Made by a program: the position numbers and the translations under genes | The notes under the pieces: model-generated | What the model was told of the DNA's origin: nothing | What the model saw: only the letters and a program-made list of their open reading frames with translations | Databases searched by the model: none | DNA from: G965230615 sp965230615 | GTDB lineage: Bacteria > Pseudomonadota > Gammaproteobacteria > HTCC5015 | DNA: 64,000 nt | Direction: 5' to 3' | Assembly (NCBI GenBank): GCA_965230615.1 | Contig: OZ246012.1 | Coordinates: 62,001 to 126,000, forward strand | Shown here: positions 35,196 through 42,507 of the stretch, piece by piece | Layout: each line of letters begins with the position of its first letter | How positions within the stretch are numbered: position 1 is the stretch's first letter

Positions 35196-36128
35196 TTAAT
35201 CCTGTCTTACAGTGGCATAATCAATATCATCAGGTAAAGTGATTGCTAATGATTTGGCAACTTGCTCGTTAATGATGATTTGAAAATACTTCGGCTTATA
35301 GATCTGTTTGAGTTGCTTGTTGTCTTGCTTGAGTGTTTGTAACAACTCAGCGACCTGTTTGCCAACTAACTCTGGCGGTGTATAAACAGATAATAAAGCT
35401 CCTGCTTTATTAAGTGCTTTAGAAAACCCGATTAAAGGCGTTTTTAAACGATAGGTTTTTAGCAAAATGTGCCGTATGGTGTGTCTGTTATAAATATCCG
35501 GGTCTGGTAGTGCTAATATTGCATCGCTGTTATTAGATAGTTGACCAATGGTTTTGATCAGGTTCTTTTCGTCATTGATGGTTTCGGCATTAAGTGTTAA
35601 ACCCAGATTTTTGATCAGTTGCTGGGCATCAGCCGAAACCGGCTTGCTTGATGCAATGCCTATCTTGTTAACATTCGGTAAGAAGCTTTTTATCGCTTTG
35701 ATACGTCTTGCTAGGGGCTGATCGATAGTGATACCGATGATATTTTTATTGGTATGTTCGGCAATGGTTTCTTGTAAATACGGTTTAGTAACAAGTATGG
35801 CAACTAGTCTGGCTGAGGGGTAATGTGCGATGGCAAACTCTGTGGCCGATTGGCCAATGCATATAATATAGTGAGTGTCTTGTAAGGGGTTTTGTGCGTC
35901 AGGTGTTTGCGCTAATTTTTGGATGTCAGTGTAGTATAAGCTGACATTGTCTCCAATATTGTTTTGTATCCCTTGAAATGTTTGCCGATAAATTGCGCTT
36001 TCTGCGCTGGCTATAACAGCAACCTGTCGGGTTTGTGTTGCAGACCATGCTTTATAAGGGGCGGCGATAAGCAATAAGCCAATAGCAATGACGATGGGGG
36101 CCCAGTAATGTTTGCAGTAGTCAATCAT
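35196..36128 (-). CDS. ABC-type periplasmic binding protein without transporter
   Basis: The 310-residue exported protein has an N-terminal signal segment (APIVIAIGLLLIAAPYKAWS) and a two-lobed fold of the ABC_sub_bind (PF04392) kind: QVAVIASAESAIYRQTFQGI, IICIGQSATEFAI, LPNVNKIGIASSKP and ILALPDPDIYNRHTIRHILL. PF04392 proteins elsewhere often bind amino acids or act with sensors. No permease or ATPase gene is nearby; it lies between the TonB receptor and the hybrid kinase on the same strand, 53 bp and 4 bp away. A role as a sensory binding protein for the kinase is inferred. The N-terminus lacks a lipobox. Confidence 0.82.
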   Translation of the reverse strand: MIDYCKHYWAPIVIAIGLLLIAAPYKAWSATQTRQVAVIASAESAIYRQTFQGIQNNIGDNVSLYYTDIQKLAQTPDAQNPLQDTHYIICIGQSATEFAIAHYPSARLVAILVTKPYLQETIAEHTNKNIIGITIDQPLARRIKAIKSFLPNVNKIGIASSKPVSADAQQLIKNLGLTLNAETINDEKNLIKTIGQLSNNSDAILALPDPDIYNRHTIRHILLKTYRLKTPLIGFSKALNKAGALLSVYTPPELVGKQVAELLQTLKQDNKQLKQIYKPKYFQIIINEQVAKSLAITLPDDIDYATVRQD

Positions 36129-36181
36129 TGCTACGTTGGTTTATAAGCTAAATGCTCATGCAGTCCTTAAGTAGGATATCG

Positions 36182-38182
36182 CTAAAATTCGATACCAAAT
36201 TCTATAAAACCACCAGGTTCGGTAATATTTTCTTCACGATAATCCCGATAGTCGCCAATTAGATTTTCTATAACCAGTTCAAAGTAAGCATTTAAGTTCT
36301 GGATATTAAATTTATGCTGCAATTGTAGATCCAGTTTATTCGTTCTGAATTGATCGCGACTATCCAGCCAGCGAATTTTACTTTGATGGTAAAGATCAAA
36401 GCTTATTCTGGTTTGAGGTTTAACCTGTTTGCTAAACAATAAAGAAAAAGTATCTCTGGGCGCAGACCTGTCATATTGGGCAGCCAGATTGTTACTGGAA
36501 ATATTAATATGTGCATAGCTCATGGTTAATCGGGTGTCATTGTTGAATTTTTTATCCCAGCCCACTTCAATACCACGGCTTAGTGCATTGTCAGTATTTC
36601 GTAAGTCAATCACGGTTGGGATAAGTGTCGGCATGCCTTCTGGAAAGTCTATTTCAACCCGACTGATAAGATCTTTAACGCTTTCTCTGAAGAGTTTGAT
36701 ACTAAAGTTTGAATTAGTGCCACTATCATAAGCCTGATAGCTTATTTCGTAGGCAGTAATCTGTTCAGGTTCCAGATTACCACTGCTGACAATAAAAGGT
36801 GTCTGGTTAAAAATATCGAATGGCGGATCCAAGGATAACTCAAAATTGACATTGCTTTGTTCTTCAATCAATAAAGGCGTTCTAAATGCTCTAGCGCCAG
36901 TTACACGCAACGAGCGGGTATCCGATAGTTTATAAATTAAGCTGAGTTTCGGTGAGACATCGGTATCGGTGAAAGTATTATCTTCCAACATGGCACCGGC
37001 ATTAAGGATCAGCTGCTCATTGAATTTCGTCTCGACATTGGCAAATAGGCGATGTTGGCGTAGCGTTTGGCTACTGCTTTCGGAAAAAATTCCGGGTGAT
37101 ACTAATTCATCTAGGCGTGTACTGGCACCAAATACATAGCGGGTATTACCGGTTGTATGGGGTGTGTATTCAATTTCTATATCTTGGCGTTCGGCTTTAA
37201 TGCTGGAGTCAATGGCTAATGTTTCCTGCAAAGGTAAGCCAAAGCGAGCTAAGTCTATATCGACATTATAGCGATCGACTGTTTCGTTCAGATTGTAGTA
37301 ATACTGCAATGACAGGCTATCGCCTTTATTGGATGTAAGCTCCCATTCAAATCGGGTATAGGCATTGGTATCTTCTACATCACGTGCCGGTGATAGGAGA
37401 TTACCGATAATGCCATCGCCACTGGTGCTTTCAGCATGACCTGCTTCTATTGTTAATAGATTCTGTGGTGTCAGTTCAATACCGAAATAGGTCGAAAATA
37501 TCTCGGTGTCTTTATCGTCGTTTTGCAATTCAAAGCCGCTATTTTGTCGTGTTTCTAGTTTAAAGTTGTACTGCAGTTTCTCTGTCTGACCATTGTAGTT
37601 TAGATAGAGGTCTTCAGTATCTCTATCCCCAATTCGGGTGATAAAAGCAGAGCTGTTTGACTGAGCTTTGTTACGGGTGGTGATACTAATGATGGCATTG
37701 AAGGAGTTTGAGCCATACAAAGCGGCATTAGGTCCACGAATAACCTCAATGCGGTCAATATCATCAACGGATAAGTCCAAGTTGGACCAAGGAGCACCGC
37801 CCAGAGAGGGGGTATAAACGGCCCGACCATTAATAAGCACCTGTAAGCGCCTGGAAAAGCTGTCACTTAAGCCGTGGTAAGCCACTACAGCCTCACTACC
37901 TCTCTCAAAACCAACTTGAAAGCCCGGTACCAGCCGGAAGAGCTCTGCGACTTGGCGTGCGCCAGAGGTTTCAATCATTTCTCTATCAATAATGGTTACC
38001 GATGAGGCAGACTCAATCAGTGGCTGTTCTAAACGGGAAACCGATAGTACAACCGGAAGCTCATCAAAATAATAATCTTCGCTGAGTTCGACGGTTAAAC
38101 TGCTTGGGCTGTATCCCAGTAATAGCCCAAATAAGGTTATGCTATAAATGCTTGCGACAAGCTGTTGTTTATTGTATTTCAT
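36182..38182 (-). CDS. TonB-dependent outer-membrane receptor
   Basis: From ATG 38182 the protein has 666 residues: a signal peptide (SIYSITLFGLLLGYSPSS), a plug domain (about residues 40-150) with SSVTIIDREMIETSGARQVAELF, VLINGRAVYTP, DIDRIEVIRGPNAALYGSN, then a 22-strand-type barrel ending GGFIEFGIEF with the terminal phenylalanine needed for insertion. The plug resembles the vitamin B12/CirA-type group. Alternative upstream starts (ATG 38209, TTG 38245) would only extend the signal region; no start has a strong ribosome-binding site. It is first in a same-strand run with the binding protein and hybrid kinase. Ligand unknown. No Fur-box-like sequence is evident upstream. Confidence 0.9.
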   Translation of the reverse strand: MKYNKQQLVASIYSITLFGLLLGYSPSSLTVELSEDYYFDELPVVLSVSRLEQPLIESASSVTIIDREMIETSGARQVAELFRLVPGFQVGFERGSEAVVAYHGLSDSFSRRLQVLINGRAVYTPSLGGAPWSNLDLSVDDIDRIEVIRGPNAALYGSNSFNAIISITTRNKAQSNSSAFITRIGDRDTEDLYLNYNGQTEKLQYNFKLETRQNSGFELQNDDKDTEIFSTYFGIELTPQNLLTIEAGHAESTSGDGIIGNLLSPARDVEDTNAYTRFEWELTSNKGDSLSLQYYYNLNETVDRYNVDIDLARFGLPLQETLAIDSSIKAERQDIEIEYTPHTTGNTRYVFGASTRLDELVSPGIFSESSSQTLRQHRLFANVETKFNEQLILNAGAMLEDNTFTDTDVSPKLSLIYKLSDTRSLRVTGARAFRTPLLIEEQSNVNFELSLDPPFDIFNQTPFIVSSGNLEPEQITAYEISYQAYDSGTNSNFSIKLFRESVKDLISRVEIDFPEGMPTLIPTVIDLRNTDNALSRGIEVGWDKKFNNDTRLTMSYAHINISSNNLAAQYDRSAPRDTFSLLFSKQVKPQTRISFDLYHQSKIRWLDSRDQFRTNKLDLQLQHKFNIQNLNAYFELVIENLIGDYRDYREENITEPGGFIEFGIEF

Positions 38183-38451
38183 GACCGTTTTGTATTGGGT
38201 GCTAACCATGAGGCCAGCCCAAAGTTTTATTGTTTTGTTAAGCAATATCAGAGTAAAGGCTATTGGGTATATATTGTGTACCCATTATTATCTTTATTAT
38301 GTTCAAATATTAACAGGAAAGCGGCTTAATTGTTACACAGGCTCGCTGAGTGTCATAGAATAGCGCACATTTTTATAATGTTCTGATGTTCCTCGGAGCT
38401 GTCTCCCATATCAGCTAAGAGGTTTTGGTATTTCATGGTGTAGGGGTTTGC

Positions 38452-39342
38452 ATGCAATTTCGTACTATAGAGGATTTTATTGGCAATACGCCATTGGTTA
38501 AAATGCAGCGCTTAGCTGATATAGGTAGTAATACTTTGTTGTTGAAGTTAGAAGGCAATAATCCTGCTGGCTCAGTCAAAGACCGGCCAGCCTTATCGAT
38601 GATTAAACAGGCTGAGGCGCGTGGTGATATCCGCCCAGGTGATACCTTAGTTGAGGCAACCAGTGGTAACACGGGCATTGCGCTGGCAATGGCAGCGGCG
38701 ATTAAAGGTTATCCAATTATCTTAATTATGCCAGAGAACGCCAGTGTCGAGCGGCGCGCTGTGATGAAGTCTTATGGCGCCGATATTGTATTGGTCAGCA
38801 AAGAGGAAGGCATGGAAGGGGCGCGGGATTTGGCCCATGCGATGCAACAAGAAGGCAAAGGGCGAGTGCTCGATCAGTTTGCCAACCCTGATAACCCATT
38901 GGCACACTATACCGGTACAGGTCCAGAAATATGGCGTGATACAGAAGGCAAGGTTAGCCACTTTGTTAGCTCGATGGGAACGACTGGCACGATTATGGGA
39001 ACTTCAACGTTTCTTAAAGAAAAAAATCCAGCAATAGAGATTGTCGGTGTACAGCCAACCGAGGGTTCAGCTATTCCAGGTATTCGTCGCTGGCCACCAG
39101 CCTATGTTCCCAGCATCTTTGATGCTGCCCGGGTTGATCAGGTCATTGATATCAGCCAGGCTGAGGCGGAAGCTATGGCAATTGCCATTGCCAAGCAAGA
39201 GGGCATTTTTTGTGGTATTTCATCCGGTGGAGCGGTTGCTGCTGCCATCAAATTGTGTGAGTCTCTGGAAAATGCTGTGGTTGTCACTATTGTGTGTGAT
39301 CGGGGTGATCGTTATCTCTCGACCAATGTGTTTCCTAGTTAG
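38452..39342 (+). CDS. cysM: Cysteine synthase B CysM
   Basis: CysM is a PLP enzyme making cysteine (or S-sulfocysteine) from O-acetylserine. The 296-residue protein starts at ATG 38452 after AGGGG, has the PLP lysine in NPAGSVKDRPALSM, the SGNTGIALA substrate loop, VSSMGTTGTIMGT phosphate-binding loop and GIFCGISSGGA. RRWPPAYVPSIFD is typical of CysM rather than CysK. In many gammaproteobacteria cysM is near rlmD, as here. Confidence 0.95.
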   Translation: MQFRTIEDFIGNTPLVKMQRLADIGSNTLLLKLEGNNPAGSVKDRPALSMIKQAEARGDIRPGDTLVEATSGNTGIALAMAAAIKGYPIILIMPENASVERRAVMKSYGADIVLVSKEEGMEGARDLAHAMQQEGKGRVLDQFANPDNPLAHYTGTGPEIWRDTEGKVSHFVSSMGTTGTIMGTSTFLKEKNPAIEIVGVQPTEGSAIPGIRRWPPAYVPSIFDAARVDQVIDISQAEAEAMAIAIAKQEGIFCGISSGGAVAAAIKLCESLENAVVVTIVCDRGDRYLSTNVFPS

Positions 39343-39364
39343 ACACTGACTCCTGTCCTAATAG

Positions 39365-39397
39365 GCCTGATACTGTGCTTAATGCACAGTATCAGGC
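39365..39397 (+). terminator. Strong hairpin after cysM
   Basis: A perfect 14-bp stem (GCCTGATACTGTGC and complement) closes a 5-base loop 23 bp after the cysM stop. The T-run is weak (TTAGC), so it may slow rather than fully stop transcription into rlmD. Confidence 0.6.
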
Positions 39398-39480
39398 TTA
39401 GCAAAATGTGGCTGCGATGTACTCGCTTAGAATTGCATCACAGCCAATCAACTAACGAAAGATTACAGCAAGTAGGTGCT

Positions 39481-40800
39481 ATGGGTAGACGGCGTAAAAT
39501 TCCAACCGAACCTGTTGATATTGATATTGAATCATTATCACACGATGGGCGTGGCGTTGGACGTATTGAAGGTAAAGCAGTGTTTGTCGATGGTGCACTA
39601 CCCGGTGAGCGGGTGCGTTTGCAATATACTTCACGGCGCAGAAAGTTTGATGAGGGTAAGACCCTCGAAGTGCTGACGGCCTCGGCTGATCGTGTGGCCG
39701 CCAAGTGCCCACATTTTGCAGCCTGCGGTGGTTGCAGCTTGCAGCACTTGTCTACAGAGGCACAAATTAAGGCAAAAGAGTCGATTCTATTGGAAAACTT
39801 AACGCGTATTGGCAGTGTTGAGCCAACAACGCTATTGCCCGCCTTGCAAAAAACCACGTGGGCTTATCGAACCAAAGCACGTTTAGGACTACGCTATGTG
39901 CCGAAGAAAGGTAAGGTTTTAATTGGTTTTAGAGAAAAGCGTTCGAGTTTTATTACCGATGCAGAGCGCTGTGATATTCTGCATAGCAGTGTTGGTGAAC
40001 GCTTTACTGAGCTTGCTGGGCTAGTCGAAAGTCTATCCATCAAGCAATTCGTACCGCAGATTGAAGTCGCGGTGGGGGATGCGCAAACCTGCCTGATTTT
40101 TCGAGTATTAGAGCCACTGAGCGATAGCGATACTGCAAGCCTACGTGCTTTTGGAGAGCAGCATCAGTTATGTATACAGGTGCAGCCTGGTGGGCCTGAT
40201 TCGATTTATAGCTTGGGTGAAGCGCCGGATTTATATTATCGCTTGGAGCCACAAGGTATTCGTGTGACGTTCCAGTCGCAGGACTTTACCCAGGTGAACC
40301 CCGATTTAAATCAGGCCATGATCCAGCAAGCGCTGGCCTTGATGGCGCTCGACAAACAGGACAAGGTCTTGGATCTGTTTTGTGGATTAGGCAACTTCAG
40401 TATGCCATTAGCGCAACATGCCGGAGAGGTGATCGGTGTTGAAGGTGAGCAGGCTATGGTGCAGCGGGCAACACAGAACGCACAAGATAATGGTATCGAT
40501 AATATCCGCTTTTATGCAGCCGATTTGTTTGAGCCGCAGCAGGATGCGGCCTGGATGCAGCAGCACTATACAAAAGTCTTATTAGACCCGCCACGCTCTG
40601 GTGCGGAAGAGATTATCCATGGCTTAAAGCACTTGAAGCCACAGCTGATTCTATATGTGTCTTGTAACCCGGCAACACTCGCTCGGGATGCGGGTATTTT
40701 AGTGAATCAATATGGTTATGAATTACAAAAGGCAGGGGCTATGGATATGTTTCCGCACACCGCGCATGTTGAAGCAATGGCGTTATTTGTATTGCGTTAG
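39481..40800 (+). CDS. rlmD: 23S rRNA (uracil-1939-C5) methyltransferase RlmD
   Basis: RlmD (RumA) methylates U1939 of 23S rRNA using SAM. The 439-residue protein starts at ATG 39481, has a TRAM domain at the N-terminus (DIDIESLSHDGRGVGR), a 4Fe-4S cluster motif CPHFAACGGCSLQH, SAM site VLDLFCGLGNFSMPLA, and the catalytic motifs LLDPPRSGAEE and YVSCNPATLARD with the nucleophilic cysteine. Length matches the E. coli protein (433). In enterobacteria relA follows; here a convergent signalling operon follows. Confidence 0.96.
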   Translation: MGRRRKIPTEPVDIDIESLSHDGRGVGRIEGKAVFVDGALPGERVRLQYTSRRRKFDEGKTLEVLTASADRVAAKCPHFAACGGCSLQHLSTEAQIKAKESILLENLTRIGSVEPTTLLPALQKTTWAYRTKARLGLRYVPKKGKVLIGFREKRSSFITDAERCDILHSSVGERFTELAGLVESLSIKQFVPQIEVAVGDAQTCLIFRVLEPLSDSDTASLRAFGEQHQLCIQVQPGGPDSIYSLGEAPDLYYRLEPQGIRVTFQSQDFTQVNPDLNQAMIQQALALMALDKQDKVLDLFCGLGNFSMPLAQHAGEVIGVEGEQAMVQRATQNAQDNGIDNIRFYAADLFEPQQDAAWMQQHYTKVLLDPPRSGAEEIIHGLKHLKPQLILYVSCNPATLARDAGILVNQYGYELQKAGAMDMFPHTAHVEAMALFVLR

Positions 40801-40821
40801 TATAGTGTGTGGAGAAGTGCA

Positions 40822-40865
40822 TCAGGGCTGCCCTAGGTTTCCCAGATCTTTAAGGGCAGCCCTGA
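40822..40865. terminator. Convergent-end hairpin between rlmD and the FHA gene
   Basis: A perfect 13-bp inverted repeat (TCAGGGCTGCCCT and complement) with an 18-base loop separates two converging genes. Neither side has a clear T-run, so intrinsic termination is uncertain, but its position suggests a shared transcription end. Confidence 0.5.
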
Positions 40866-40876
40866 CTAAGATAGCC

Positions 40877-41596
40877 TTAAGGCATGAAAAATTCCATTTT
40901 GACACTGGCGACTTCGATAATATCGTGATCTTGTAAGGCAATTGCCTGAGTCCCAATGCTTTTACCATTAATAATGGGTGTTTGGTTACCACTGCCGCCT
41001 TCCACGTGGATAATAAAGTAACCTTGTGGGCGACGTGTGATAGCAGCAACCTGTGTACCAGGCTTACCAATGGTGGTCAGCGCTTTGGTTAGCTCCAGCT
41101 CTTTACCGGCGTTTGCACCATTGAGAACCTGCAGCTTAGCGGCTGAGCCAGCATTCGCATCTGAGGCACCTTTCTTGGCTTCTTGTGCAGCTAGCTTTTC
41201 AACCGATTCGCCAATCTCATGCGTGCCGGTTGCTTCAGGCATACCCGCCGCATCAGGGCGAATAATCATGGTTTTCTCAAAGGCGTCTTCATCATCACCG
41301 GTTGCTGTTTCATTAACATACTTCAGCTGATGCTTACCAATGCCGACAATGTCGCCATGTTTGAGCGCGTGCTTTTTGATCAACGAGCCGTTAACGTAAG
41401 TGCCGTTAGTACTGTTTAAATCCTCAAGAAAAGAGTCATTGAGGATAGTGATAATTTGGGCGTGTTTACCGCTAACCGCTAAATTATCGACATGCACGTC
41501 GTTTTCGGGCCGTCGACCGATGGTCACGGTTTCTTGGTCCAATGTAAACTCGGATATGGTCGAGCCATTTAGAGTTAGGATTAATTTAGCAGGCAT
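40877..41596 (-). CDS. Two-FHA-domain phosphothreonine-binding protein
   Basis: The 239-residue cytoplasmic protein has an N-terminal FHA domain (about residues 5-95) with the phosphothreonine-binding residues in TIGRRPENDVHV, SGKHAQI and LNSTNGTYVNG. A charged linker follows, and a second FHA-like domain (about 150-239) has lost the key arginine, serine and histidine (TIGKPGTQV). The gene is last in an operon with a PP2C phosphatase and a Ser/Thr kinase, so it is a likely reader or target of that kinase; Thr residues such as those in EKTMIIRPD are candidates for phosphorylation. AAGGA precedes the ATG. Confidence 0.9.
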   Translation of the reverse strand: MPAKLILTLNGSTISEFTLDQETVTIGRRPENDVHVDNLAVSGKHAQIITILNDSFLEDLNSTNGTYVNGSLIKKHALKHGDIVGIGKHQLKYVNETATGDDEDAFEKTMIIRPDAAGMPEATGTHEIGESVEKLAAQEAKKGASDANAGSAAKLQVLNGANAGKELELTKALTTIGKPGTQVAAITRRPQGYFIIHVEGGSGNQTPIINGKSIGTQAIALQDHDIIEVASVKMEFFMP

Positions 41597-41625
41597 ACTC
41601 GATCCTTATCTCTCTTTTCTAATGT

Positions 41626-42507
41626 CTAAAAAAACCAGTCAACAACTTTATCAACCCAGCCTTTAGTGCCGGGGGTTGTACTGCTTGGCCGAACTAAAAT
41701 GGCAGAAACATTGTCTTTACCACCATTCTCTTTGGCCTGTTTAATCAATTCGGTCACAGCCTGGTCAAGATTATCATTATACCGTTTTAAGGTTAAATAT
41801 ATATCATGATCCTCAACCATGTCATTTAATCCATCCGAACATAGTAAATAAATATCGTCTGGTAAGGCAATATCTTCTTGTATATCGACCTCAACATCAG
41901 GATCTATACCCAGTGCGCGGGTTACAAGGTTCTTATTTTGTGACTGCTTGGCTTCTTCCTCAGTATAAAAACCCCGTGCAATCAGCTCTTGTAGCAGGGT
42001 GTGATCAACCGTGATTTGCTCGAGTGCATCATTGCGGAAGCGATACAGCCGGGAGTCCCCAACATGTGCAATGGTCAAACGGTTATCATAGAAGAGCACC
42101 AGCACAATAGTGGTACCCATGCCGTGATATTGAGGTTGGCTTTGGGCCGCATTATGAATAATTTTATTGGATTTGATAATGGCATCGCGAATGGCCAGAC
42201 TGTGGGGGCTATATTCGCTATCCGGTTCAGCACCATATTGGGCTTCCAGATTATTAAGGCTTTCTTCAAATTCGCTTACTATAGTGTTGGCAGCAAGGGC
42301 ACTGGCTACTTCACCGCCTTTATAACCACCCATGCCGTCAGCCACTAATGCCAGGCCAAGCCGAGGCTCAGCGGCGATACTATCCTCGTTATGAGAACGT
42401 TTAACGCCTGCATCTGTTAACGCGTATACTTCAATTTTGTTGTTAAATTGCATATTTTGCGTTGTTACTGGCCGGGGTTCCGGGCTATTCATAGTTGTTG
42501 AAGACAT
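41626..42507 (-). CDS. PP2C-family Ser/Thr protein phosphatase
   Basis: This 293-residue cytoplasmic phosphatase carries all metal-binding motifs of bacterial PP2C (Stp/PppA) enzymes: RSHNEDS, ALVADGMGGYKGGEVAS, IAHVGDSRLYRFR, LCSDGLNDMVED and GGKDNVSAILV. Its start overlaps the end of the kinase gene by 19 bp, so kinase and phosphatase are translationally coupled. The family reverses Hanks-type kinase phosphorylation, so the upstream CHASE2 kinase and the downstream FHA protein are its expected partners. Confidence 0.95.
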   Translation of the reverse strand: MSSTTMNSPEPRPVTTQNMQFNNKIEVYALTDAGVKRSHNEDSIAAEPRLGLALVADGMGGYKGGEVASALAANTIVSEFEESLNNLEAQYGAEPDSEYSPHSLAIRDAIIKSNKIIHNAAQSQPQYHGMGTTIVLVLFYDNRLTIAHVGDSRLYRFRNDALEQITVDHTLLQELIARGFYTEEEAKQSQNKNLVTRALGIDPDVEVDIQEDIALPDDIYLLCSDGLNDMVEDHDIYLTLKRYNDNLDQAVTELIKQAKENGGKDNVSAILVRPSSTTPGTKGWVDKVVDWFF

